A DNA stretch of 11,292 nucleotides from SKW197 sp049970095 (GTDB lineage Archaea > Thermoplasmatota > Thermoplasmata > Lutacidiplasmatales > SKW197). Position 1 is the stretch's first letter; each line of letters starts with the position of its first letter. Location of the stretch: NCBI GenBank assembly GCA_049970095.1, contig JBMFNP010000054.1:1-11292 (forward strand), given 5' to 3'. A model generated the notes under the pieces. It worked only from the letters and a program-made list of their open reading frames with translations. It was not told the DNA's origin and did no database searches. The position numbers were made by a program, and so were the translations under genes. Of this stretch, positions 1-6,120 are shown piece after piece.

Positions 1-81
1 ATCTAACAATCCATCTGCATCACAATCCCCCACTGCCATCCCCGGGCTTCCATCTGCAACCGGTTCTCTGAAATCCCGTGT
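1..81 (-). pseudogene. Fragment of FG-GAP/VCBS-like calcium-binding protein, cut by window edge
   Basis: Read on the minus strand, 27 codons are open from 81 to the window edge and end in a stretch ADGSPGMAVGDCDADGLLD. The DxDxDGxxD core is the calcium-binding loop typical of FG-GAP/VCBS-type extracellular beta-propeller repeats and of dockerin or thrombospondin-3-like loops. An in-frame TGA lies immediately upstream (82-84), and no start codon occurs before the motif except an internal ATG. It is therefore either a decayed remnant of a larger extracellular protein or an intact gene disrupted by a sequencing indel. The downstream part lies outside the window. The family assignment rests on one short motif. 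Confidence 0.33.
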
Positions 82-208
82 TCATGAAGAAAAAATGGCT
101 TTTATTGGATGTAAATGTTTCGGAGGAACGAGGGCGTAGAAAAAATTAAAGAGCTTGTGAAAAGTGGGAAATCATAGAATAAATCTACACGCCCGTCAGG
201 TCCCTAAT

Positions 209-216
209 TTTATATA
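209..216 (+). promoter_or_regulatory. TATA box for the membrane protein / winged-helix unit
   Basis: TTTATATA is a consensus archaeal TATA box. Its centre lies about 28 nt before the ATG at 241, so transcription should begin close to that ATG and give a leaderless message. This matters because the hydrophobic reading frame that follows is offset from this ATG by one base. Confidence 0.7.
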
Positions 217-242
217 CTACAATCCAATCTACACTCATCAAT

Positions 243-506
243 GAGATTGAGTTTACGCTGGGAATTTTTGCATGCAGCGTGCTCATTGTGCTTACGCTGT
301 TGCTTTCTGTGCTCGGATTTGCTGCATGGAAACGCACCAAACAGCTGAAATTCTGTGCAGTGGGGCTTGCCTACCTCTTGTTTTTTGTGCAAACTGCTTA
401 CATTCTTTGCACAGGATTGGCGGATTTTCACTTTCCAGTAGGGCTAGAGTACATTGCCATCAATTTTGGAATAGTGCTTCTGTTCTATCTTGCCATCCTA
501 AAGTGA
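243..506 (+). CDS. Small three-helix membrane protein, 5' end unresolved
   Basis: The frame encodes a short, very hydrophobic protein with three probable membrane helices: one starting EFTLGIFACSVLIVL, one around LKFCAVGLAYLLFFVQTAY, and one around YIAINFGIVLLFYLAIL. Short basic loops (WKRTKQ) separate the first two. The frame is open from 183, but the only conventional in-frame start is a GTG at 279 inside the first helix. The ATG at 241, at the expected leaderless position after the TATA box, is one base out of frame. One extra base within 241-249 would give a natural N-terminus (M, one or two residues, then IEFTLG). Archaeal genomes often pair small membrane proteins of this kind (for example DUF7521-type proteins in haloarchaea) with a winged-helix gene, as here. 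I am confident it is a real membrane protein but not of its start or function. Confidence 0.6.
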   Translation, partial: EIEFTLGIFACSVLIVLTLLLSVLGFAAWKRTKQLKFCAVGLAYLLFFVQTAYILCTGLADFHFPVGLEYIAINFGIVLLFYLAILK

Positions 507-512
507 TATGTA

Positions 513-1022
513 ATGGACGCACTTGAACTTGAAACTAGGAGGCGAATATATCAGACAATTCTCAAAAACCCAGGGATACATATAAGAGAAATTCAGAGAA
601 AAACAGGGCTGGCAATAGGTGTGCTCACATACAATCTAGAAGTGCTTGAAAATACTGGCTGCCTGCGTTCTGAGCTGAAGGATGGCAAAAAATACTATTT
701 TCCATACACTTTTCCGTACTCTGACAGCAGGATGCTGATGTTCATGCGTGAACCCACTCCGAGAAAAATTCTACTTCTCCTGCTGCAGCATCCTTGCACA
801 TTCAACGAACTTCTGCAAAATGTTGGAAAGAGCAGGGGTGTAGTGTATACGCATATTTCCAGAATGGTGAAAGAAGGTGTAGTGGGGCAGAAGCAATCAG
901 AGAACGGGACACTGTATTATGTGTGCTTGCCAGAAAAGGTAAAAAGCATCTTTCTCACCTACCGTGAAAGTTTCTATGATGGGGCGCTTGAGCGTTTTAT
1001 CGAACTCTGGTCTGGAGTGTAA
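513..1022 (+). CDS. Tandem winged-helix transcriptional regulator
   Basis: This 169-aa protein has two winged helix-turn-helix domains. The first (about residues 5-65) includes NPGIHIREIQRKTGLAIG, followed by a recognition-type helix and a wing ending GKKYYFPY. The second (about 82-150) begins TPRKILLLLLQHP and ends in the wing NGTLYYV. The arrangement resembles archaeal MarR/ArsR-like double-wHTH regulators. There is no obvious ligand domain or membrane anchor; the last 20 residues may help dimerisation. The ATG at 513 is 6 nt after the membrane protein stop, and the sequence GTGAT overlapping that stop is a plausible Shine-Dalgarno, so the two genes are probably cotranscribed. A sensor/regulator pairing with the membrane protein is inference. 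The stop lies one base from the stop of the convergent epimerase gene. Confidence 0.82.
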   Translation: MDALELETRRRIYQTILKNPGIHIREIQRKTGLAIGVLTYNLEVLENTGCLRSELKDGKKYYFPYTFPYSDSRMLMFMREPTPRKILLLLLQHPCTFNELLQNVGKSRGVVYTHISRMVKEGVVGQKQSENGTLYYVCLPEKVKSIFLTYRESFYDGALERFIELWSGV

Positions 1023-1023
1023 A

Positions 1024-2262
1024 TCAGAGCACGCAACCTATGCCTGGGAGATGGAGGGGCACAGTATTTTCTCCATCTTTTGTAATCACCCCGCCTTCCT
1101 TTACAATGTCTCCACACAAGTCCAGGTGTCCATCAAGGTCTGCATAAACAATATTTTTTATACCTAGCGCCANNNNNNNNNNNNNNNNNNNNNNNNNNNN
1201 NNNNNNNNNNNNNNNNNNNNNNNNNNNNNNNNNNNNNNNNNNNNNNNNNNNNNNNNNNNNNNNNNNNNNACCTTCCTTTACAATGTCTCCACACAAGTCC
1301 AGGTGTCCATCAAGGTCTGCATAAACAATATTTTTTATACCTAGCGCCACATGTGTACCCGCAGAAATTCCCACTCTCGTTTCGCTCATGCATCCGAGCA
1401 TGCACTCCATTCCCAGGTTCTCAGCAAGGTGAGCCAGAAGATATGCTTCTCTGATGCCACCACACTTCATCAGTTTTATATTGATCATGTCACACGCATC
1501 CTTCTCTGCAAGCATGAGCAAATCTTTCACATCATGCACTGCTTCATCAGCCATCACTGGCACAGGAGAGGCACGGGTTACCTCTGCAAGCCCCCTGATA
1601 TCATACCACTTCACTGGCTGTTCCATGAACTCAATATCCAGTTCTTCAATTGTCCTTAACACCTTTATTGCATTTTTCACAGAATAACCCTGATTTGCAT
1701 CCACTCTCAATCTAAACCCATACCCGCATCTTTCTCTGATTGCTCTAAGCCTGTTTATGTCCTCTCTCCAGTCTAGCCCTACCTTCACTTTGAGTACTTT
1801 TGCACCCTCGGAAAGCAGGCGCTCAGCATCCTTAAGGGTCTCTTCAACCGATTCTATACCTATTGTGATCGAAGTGGGAATTTTTTCTCTATAACTTCCC
1901 AGTAATTTTGTAAGCGGTAGCCCTGCAATTTTTGCAAGAGCATCATTCAATGCAATATCCACACCTGCCTTTGCTGCACTGTTTCCCTGGATGCCACTGA
2001 GTTTCTCCCTGATTTTCTCATATTCTTCCACATGCAGTCCCCTGATTCTCTTTTCAATTTCTGGTAGGATACTGCATACAGTTTCGGGTGTCTCGCCTGT
2101 GACTCCACGAGAAGGAGAGCACTCCCCAATTCCCACCACATCCCCATCTGTGAGAATTTTTACAAGCACACCTGTATATTTGTCAGAACTGCCAGTAGCT
2201 ATCACAAACACTTTTTTCCTCGGGATTTCAATTTTCTCAAACTCCAATTTTTCAATCTTCAT
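1024..2262 (-). CDS. Enolase-superfamily dipeptide epimerase (interrupted by assembly gap)
   Basis: This is a muconate-lactonizing subgroup enzyme, most like L-Ala-D/L-Glu and related dipeptide epimerases, which invert the alpha-carbon of a dipeptide residue. Visible catalytic features are the KxK at K158/K160, metal ligands D188 (RVDANQG), E214 (MEQP) and D239 (MADEA), the opposing lysine K263 (INIKLMKCGG), and the DxD at D316/D318 (ADLDGHLDL), which in dipeptide epimerases holds the substrate ammonium group. As printed the frame is 412 codons including 97 N. Removing the duplicated 177 bp gives 353 aa, the usual size for the family. It is the last gene of an operon with aIF1A and a phosphoesterase, overlapping the latter by 11 nt. 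In bacteria these enzymes recycle murein peptides; since archaea generally lack murein, the substrate here may be another dipeptide and cannot be read from sequence. Confidence 0.88.
   Translation of the reverse strand: MKIEKLEFEKIEIPRKKVFVIATGSSDKYTGVLVKILTDGDVVGIGECSPSRGVTGETPETVCSILPEIEKRIRGLHVEEYEKIREKLSGIQGNSAAKAGVDIALNDALAKIAGLPLTKLLGSYREKIPTSITIGIESVEETLKDAERLLSEGAKVLKVKVGLDWREDINRLRAIRERCGYGFRLRVDANQGYSVKNAIKVLRTIEELDIEFMEQPVKWYDIRGLAEVTRASPVPVMADEAVHDVKDLLMLAEKDACDMINIKLMKCGGIREAYLLAHLAENLGMECMLGCMSETRVGISAGTHVALGIKNIVYADLDGHLDLCGDIVKEGXXXXXXXXXXXXXXXXXXXXXXXXXXXXXXXXXALGIKNIVYADLDGHLDLCGDIVKEGGVITKDGENTVPLHLPGIGCVL
1094..1172. repeat. Direct 79-bp repeat, left copy (gap flank)
   Basis: This segment is identical to 1271-1349 over 79 bases. 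It runs up to the first N and encodes part of the epimerase C-terminus including the DxD motif. The base before it (1093, g) differs from the base before the other copy (1270, a). Two identical contig ends placed head to tail around a gap are best explained as an overlap the assembler failed to merge. Confidence 0.95.
1173..1269. other. Assembly gap (97 N)
   Basis: The run of unknown bases lies between two copies of the same 79-bp sequence inside the epimerase gene. Because the neighbours overlap in sequence, there is probably no missing DNA here. The distance between copies is 177 bp, exactly 59 codons, which is why the reading frame stays open across the gap. Confidence 0.97.
1271..1349. 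repeat. Direct 79-bp repeat, right copy (gap flank)
   Basis: This is the second copy of the gap-flanking sequence. Joining 1093 directly to 1271 restores one continuous epimerase gene of normal length with a single DxD region. Confidence 0.95.
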
Positions 2263-2896
2263 TTATAAGCGCCTCCACCTTGTTTTCCTCAATCTCCACA
2301 ATTGCATATCTCCCATGTTTTGCAGGACCTGGGTTGACAATAACAGTTGAGCCTATTTTTTCAACACCGTCAGCCTCGTGAATATGCCCACAGAGAATTG
2401 CCTTCGGCTTCTTTTCAATAAGGATTCTGTCCACTCCGGCACTTCCCATTTCTTCGCCAATTCTGGCACGCACAAAAGAGCATGGCGGGGTGTGTGTAAT
2501 CACTATACTTTCAGCGTCTGCAATTTTTGCAAGAGATGTATAAATTTCCGCCTCACTGTAGAGATTTCCATATGCCCAGGGTGTTCCATTTGCACCTCCA
2601 AAACCCGCAAATTTCTGTCCCATGAAATTCGTGGCATCACCATGAAGATGAATGATGTTCTCTGGAATGCTTATTTTTTCAAAGGTATCTGGTAAATCAC
2701 AATTTCCAAGCACAGTAAAGCCCCTAACCTTTATGGAGTTCAGAATTTGTGAGGCAAAGGAATAGGGACCAAAATGGGTTATGTCTCCACAGATTATTAC
2801 AACATCTGGCTTTTCAGTTTCCACAATTTTTTCCAGCATCCCTGCAAACTTCTGTGATGCGTGAATATCTGTAATCTGAAGGATTCTAATCCTCAT
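2252..2896 (-). CDS. Calcineurin-like metallophosphoesterase
   Basis: This 214-aa protein carries the ordered metal-site motifs of the calcineurin-like phosphoesterase fold: D10/H12 (TDIHAS), D38 (CGDITH), GNCD at 64-67, H135 (THTPP) and GHIH at 170-173. The usual GNH(D/E) motif reads GNCD, so the histidine that normally stabilises the transition state is a cysteine; small archaeal and bacterial members with this change are known to me, but activity may differ. Length fits small single-domain members acting on nucleotides or phosphodiesters; the substrate is not predictable. It has no signal peptide and is probably cytoplasmic. The gene overlaps both neighbours by 11 nt, between aIF1A and the epimerase. 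A purine-rich GAGGAGGG just before the ATG can serve as Shine-Dalgarno. Confidence 0.87.
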   Translation of the reverse strand: MRIRILQITDIHASQKFAGMLEKIVETEKPDVVIICGDITHFGPYSFASQILNSIKVRGFTVLGNCDLPDTFEKISIPENIIHLHGDATNFMGQKFAGFGGANGTPWAYGNLYSEAEIYTSLAKIADAESIVITHTPPCSFVRARIGEEMGSAGVDRILIEKKPKAILCGHIHEADGVEKIGSTVIVNPGPAKHGRYAIVEIEENKVEALINED

Positions 2897-3254
2897 TTCC
2901 CTCCTCGCTCTCCTCTGTTTCCTCCTCTATTCTCATACCCCTGAAGATATCAATTACTGGTGGAAGTTTACCCTTTCTGCTCAGATTCACAGCCTGGGTT
3001 TTTGAGTATCTGTGCACAATATCCGCTTTCTCATCTTCAAATGACCAGGGTCTTACAATCAATAATTCGTTCTCCCGAATCCATTTTTTCTTTCGCATCT
3101 TGCCGGGTATTCTTCCCAACCTTGATTTTCCATCTTCACATATCACCCTTATATGGGTTGAACCCAGTAGTTGGTGTGCAAGTGCAAACATTTCTTTCTT
3201 TGAGCGGTCAGGCAGTGGAACCCTTACATTTTCCTCCGTCTCTTCATTCTTCAT
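2886..3254 (-). CDS. eif1A: Translation initiation factor aIF1A
   Basis: This 122-aa protein is the archaeal homologue of eIF1A/IF1, an S1-type OB-fold factor that binds the small ribosomal subunit A site during initiation. Diagnostic segments are RVPLPDRSKKEMFALAHQLLG, HIRVICEDGKSRLGRIPGKM, and KKKWIRENELLIVRPWSFED, followed by ADIVHRY. The C-terminus is an acidic tail (EEETEESEEGNED), as in eukaryotic eIF1A. It is slightly longer than many archaeal copies because of this tail and a short acidic N-terminus. It is the first gene of a three-gene operon. A TATA-like element 26 nt upstream and the absence of a Shine-Dalgarno suggest a leaderless transcript. Confidence 0.95.
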   Translation of the reverse strand: MKNEETEENVRVPLPDRSKKEMFALAHQLLGSTHIRVICEDGKSRLGRIPGKMRKKKWIRENELLIVRPWSFEDEKADIVHRYSKTQAVNLSRKGKLPPVIDIFRGMRIEEETEESEEGNED

Positions 3255-3276
3255 TGAAAGCCCATATCCAAATTAG

Positions 3277-3284
3277 TAATTAAA
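3277..3284 (-). promoter_or_regulatory. TATA box for the aIF1A operon
   Basis: On the minus strand the sequence reads TTTAATTA, centred about 26 nt before the aIF1A ATG and just beyond the stop of the surface protein gene. The spacing predicts a transcription start at or next to the start codon. It is the only promoter-like element seen for the aIF1A-phosphoesterase-epimerase unit. Confidence 0.55.
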
Positions 3285-3294
3285 TTTTTGGGAA

Positions 3295-5766
3295 TTAGTA
3301 TTGTGTTTTTGGGGGTTGCGGAGGCTGATTGGGAGGTGGCGTGGGTGCTGAGGGTTGTGTCTGTGTATTCGGGGTTTGGCTCTGTGCGGGCGCCTGGGAA
3401 CTCCCATGCAGGAGCATGTGTGCCTTCATCTTCTTCTGGAAAAATATGAAGAAGATTATCATCAGGAGGAGTAGCACCATTACAAGGATGAGAAGTGTAA
3501 TGTCCATAGCCCTGAATCCCCCAACATTCAGATCCGCAACAGAAGGGTTATCCTGTACAGAAATCGTAGTCCTGCCATAAATAGTTCCGGTGAATGACTG
3601 ATTTACCGTGCAACTCACTAAAAGAAGATATGTGCCCCTTCCTATACCCGATGGTAAAGTGTAGGTAATTGTGCCACTTAACTCACGGGTTTCAATCACC
3701 TTTGCATTGGAGTTTATTGAATACAAACTGACAGAGATTTGTATATATTGAGGTCTGGGTGTGTTCTCCCTTGGTGTGAGCGCATATGAAATGTAGATTG
3801 TTTCGCCAGGCCTGTAAACATTTGTGGTATAGAGCGAGGGCGATATGGAAATTTTGAAATCATAGCCTGCGTATTTTAATATCGTGAGGGTTTTCGTGGC
3901 TGTATATCCACTTTCCTGGGCAATTATCTGGATTGTGTAACTCTCTGCAGGATCCTTAGGAATGGTAATTTCAAAACTTCCATTTTCCACTTTTTTGTTC
4001 ATAATCGGATTTCCCGCCCAATCTTTTACAGATACAATGCATTCTGGGTTTTTCATCAGATTTGAGAGAATTTCATATGTGAATCTCAGGGTCTCACCAG
4101 GGGAGTACATTGTTTTCTCTGCGGAAAGCAAGATTCGAGCGTACTCTACACTTACACTTTTTGTTGCTGATGTGAAATTTCCTGCACCATCTGTCACTTC
4201 CACCTTGTACCACAGTGTGCCCAAAAAGTTGAGTGGTGGAGCATAATTGAAATCAGGAGATTGTGAGGCACTCATGGTGAGTAGGTTGGTGCCACCTGCA
4301 TCCCTGTATACACGATACACATATGTAAAATTACCAGAAGAACCATTCTTGTAAGTGGCTACAACATGTAGGGAGATGTTGTCTCCAGTGAGATAACTCT
4401 CTCGGTCAAACTGGAGATTGGCAACAATTCCTTCTTTCACAGATTTGTAAACGCTCACAACCACAGATTTGGAGATTGTGGCATCTTGCTTGGACGCTGT
4501 TACATTGAATTCAATATTGGTACCTTCTGCAAGAGTTTCTGGCACTTTCCAGCTGAAATCCATATATCCATTATAGTTTGTCTGGAAATTTCCAGTGAAG
4601 TCCCCATTTCGTATATTCACCCTGATATTCACTTCTGGTAGATTTCCCATATCTCTGTCATAATTACCAGCTACAAATGTTTTCAAACTGAGAGTAACAA
4701 TCTCACCAGCATTTACATAACCCCCGTTGATTGGAGAGAATATGTACACTCCAAGATTTCCGCAGTAAACCATCACACTATACATATCCCACCTATCTGG
4801 CTCTGCATTTGTGGAGTCATTGTAGTAAATTCGTACCGTATAATATCCAATGTCTGCAGCATTTCCAAACTTAAATGAAAACTCACCTACAGACGCATGG
4901 AAACTGGTAGAGTTCTGAAGAAGCGTATTATCTGGAGTTAGCACATACCAGGTGCCAAACAATTCATCTCCCACGGGTGTGTTATTTTTCAGGTAAAGCA
5001 CCATGAATTTCACATTCACACTTTCGCCAGGGATGTATGCACTCCTTGAAGTGGCTGCATAAATTGAATAAAGTTTCACATCGTAACAGATTCTATCCAC
5101 ACACTCTGTTCCGTTGTAGAGTTCAACACTGTATCTGGTGCCATCGGGTCTTGGGGAGTCAGGGGCGCTTTCAGGAATTGTGTAGTTCAAAAAGAAGTTG
5201 CCGTTCAAATCAACAGTAATATTTTGCTCATACTTTACATTTGTACCCAACATGATTTTAAGCGTGTAGTTTCCGGAAGGTATGCAGTCATGCACTCCGA
5301 TGTGCAGAGTTTCACCAGGCACAAATGTGTGGGATCTGGTGTAGATGCTGGGGTTAAGTGAGAGTGCCCCGCTCACAACTCCTCCGCTTTCAACAGAAAA
5401 TGTTTTGTAGCCAAGAATGTTTGTTGTGTTTGTATCCAGCACATATATATAGCCAGTACCATTTGCGTCATCTGGAATTTTTATGTTTTCGTTCCAGGTG
5501 TGCTTCACCTGAATTCCCCTCTGTTCATAGATGTTCAGATAGCCAGATGTGTTGATTATGTACACATATACATCAATGTAGTTATCATTTGGATTGTTGT
5601 CGCTATCAACCCCCGTGATGCTCAGATGCATGGTTTCTCCGCCAAAATAACTGGGCTTATCTGTGGTGATGCTCACGCTTGAAAATCCGCTGGCTGAAAT
5701 ATTCACACTTGCAACCGTTGCAAAACAGAGCACCGCAATAAAAAAGAAAAGTGCTTTTTCCCTCAT
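3295..5766 (-). CDS. Large surface protein with repeated MG2-like beta domains, one C-terminal membrane anchor
   Basis: From the ATG at 5766 the protein is 823 aa. Residues 1-27 form a signal peptide (basic MREK, then ALFFFIAVLCFATVA). The exterior part holds about seven beta-sandwich units, each marked by a Y-x-PGE-type element: YFGGE 40, FVPGE 148, YIPGE 244, YVNAGE 350, YLTGD 458, YSPGE 554 and YRPGE 651. This signature is typical of MG2 domains of alpha-2-macroglobulin-like proteins. Many N-x-S/T sequons suggest N-glycosylation. A single membrane helix lies at about 755-776 (DITLLILVMVLLLLMIIFF), followed by KKMK and a cytoplasmic tail rich in Pro, Gln and Thr. No thioester motif, protease or S-layer signature is visible, so it is probably structural, adhesive or sensory. 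A TTG at 5805 would extend the frame by 13 residues into the divergent promoter, so the ATG is preferred. Its neighbours suggest a link to the zinc-ribbon and VIT-family genes, which is inference. Confidence 0.8.
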   Translation of the reverse strand: MREKALFFFIAVLCFATVASVNISASGFSSVSITTDKPSYFGGETMHLSITGVDSDNNPNDNYIDVYVYIINTSGYLNIYEQRGIQVKHTWNENIKIPDDANGTGYIYVLDTNTTNILGYKTFSVESGGVVSGALSLNPSIYTRSHTFVPGETLHIGVHDCIPSGNYTLKIMLGTNVKYEQNITVDLNGNFFLNYTIPESAPDSPRPDGTRYSVELYNGTECVDRICYDVKLYSIYAATSRSAYIPGESVNVKFMVLYLKNNTPVGDELFGTWYVLTPDNTLLQNSTSFHASVGEFSFKFGNAADIGYYTVRIYYNDSTNAEPDRWDMYSVMVYCGNLGVYIFSPINGGYVNAGEIVTLSLKTFVAGNYDRDMGNLPEVNIRVNIRNGDFTGNFQTNYNGYMDFSWKVPETLAEGTNIEFNVTASKQDATISKSVVVSVYKSVKEGIVANLQFDRESYLTGDNISLHVVATYKNGSSGNFTYVYRVYRDAGGTNLLTMSASQSPDFNYAPPLNFLGTLWYKVEVTDGAGNFTSATKSVSVEYARILLSAEKTMYSPGETLRFTYEILSNLMKNPECIVSVKDWAGNPIMNKKVENGSFEITIPKDPAESYTIQIIAQESGYTATKTLTILKYAGYDFKISISPSLYTTNVYRPGETIYISYALTPRENTPRPQYIQISVSLYSINSNAKVIETRELSGTITYTLPSGIGRGTYLLLVSCTVNQSFTGTIYGRTTISVQDNPSVADLNVGGFRAMDITLLILVMVLLLLMIIFFIFFQKKMKAHMLLHGSSQAPAQSQTPNTQTQPSAPTPPPNQPPQPPKTQY

Positions 5767-5787
5767 ATTCGCAAGGAATGGAAAAAA

Positions 5788-5800
5788 GTACTTAAATGTT
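5788..5800. promoter_or_regulatory. Shared bidirectional TATA-like element
   Basis: The core CTTAAA (5791-5796) reads TTTAAG on the other strand. It lies about 26 nt before the GTG at 5820 on the plus strand and about 27 nt before the ATG at 5766 on the minus strand. Both genes therefore have the correct archaeal TATA-to-start distance from the same hexamer, and no other TATA-like sequence fits either start. The intergenic region is only 53 bp. Confidence 0.5.
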
Positions 5801-5819
5801 TGCAATTGCAGTGGGTAAT

Positions 5820-6074
5820 GTGAGTTATTTTGAGTATGAAAACGACGTAAGTAATCTCATGCGTTCTTTCTGGGAATTCATGTATCTGGTTGCCACTGCA
5901 CCAGACAAAAACATTGTTGCTCCTGTAATTCCCACACCAGAACAGCAGATGGCAATGACACAGAATGGTTCTCCACAACAAGTTGCAGGCACACATTTTA
6001 TTTACTGCAAGCACTGCGGCGCAAAAATAGAACCTGACAGTAAATTCTGCAAATTCTGCGGTGGGAAGATTTGA
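5820..6074 (+). CDS. Small double-CxxC zinc-ribbon protein
   Basis: The 84-aa protein ends in a compact zinc ribbon, YCKHCGAKIEPDSKFCKFCGGKI, with two CxxCG knuckles 12 residues apart, as in zinc_ribbon_2 / double zinc ribbon families. The N-terminal 60 residues (YFEYENDVSNLMRSFWEFMYLVA, then a Pro/Gln-rich linker) could form one amphipathic or membrane-associating helix. Such archaeal proteins are usually adaptors or of unknown role; no enzyme motif is present. An ATG at 5796 would add eight residues but lies inside the TATA-like element. The GTG at 5820 sits at the expected leaderless position and is preferred. The gene diverges from the surface protein gene and precedes a VIT-family membrane gene. 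Confidence 0.72.
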   Translation: MSYFEYENDVSNLMRSFWEFMYLVATAPDKNIVAPVIPTPEQQMAMTQNGSPQQVAGTHFIYCKHCGAKIEPDSKFCKFCGGKI

Positions 6075-6086
6075 AGAATGGAAAAG

Positions 6087-6096
6087 TTTTTTATGC
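6087..6096 (+). promoter_or_regulatory. Possible TATA box for the VIT-family gene
   Basis: TTTTTTATGC lies about 29 nt before the ATG at 6121, between the zinc-ribbon stop and that ATG. It is a weak match to the archaeal TATA consensus. If used, it supports a leaderless start at 6121 rather than the in-frame GTG at 6061, which overlaps the zinc-ribbon gene. Confidence 0.35.
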
Positions 6097-6120
6097 GAGA
6101 TTGCTGATTGCTATAGAGCC

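Noticed and set aside
84..177. Short plus-strand frames beginning MKKKWLLLDVN and ending EGVEKIKELVKSGKS that would join by a one-base deletion.
   Set aside because: No TATA box or Shine-Dalgarno precedes the ATG, the product would be only about 30 aa, and a correction has to be assumed.
1094..1349. A genuine tandem duplication in the epimerase gene.
   Set aside because: The copies are identical and stop exactly at the N run, and the collapsed protein has normal family length; an assembly artefact is simpler.
1923..2535. An 18-bp exact repeat at 1923-1940 and 2518-2535.
   Set aside because: Both copies encode the ordinary peptide LAKIA in the epimerase and phosphoesterase genes with the same codon preference; no other repeat features.
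5767..5805. Upstream TTG start adding 13 residues to the surface protein.
   Set aside because: It would overlap the putative TATA element, and the internal ATG gives a clean signal peptide at a leaderless distance from that element.
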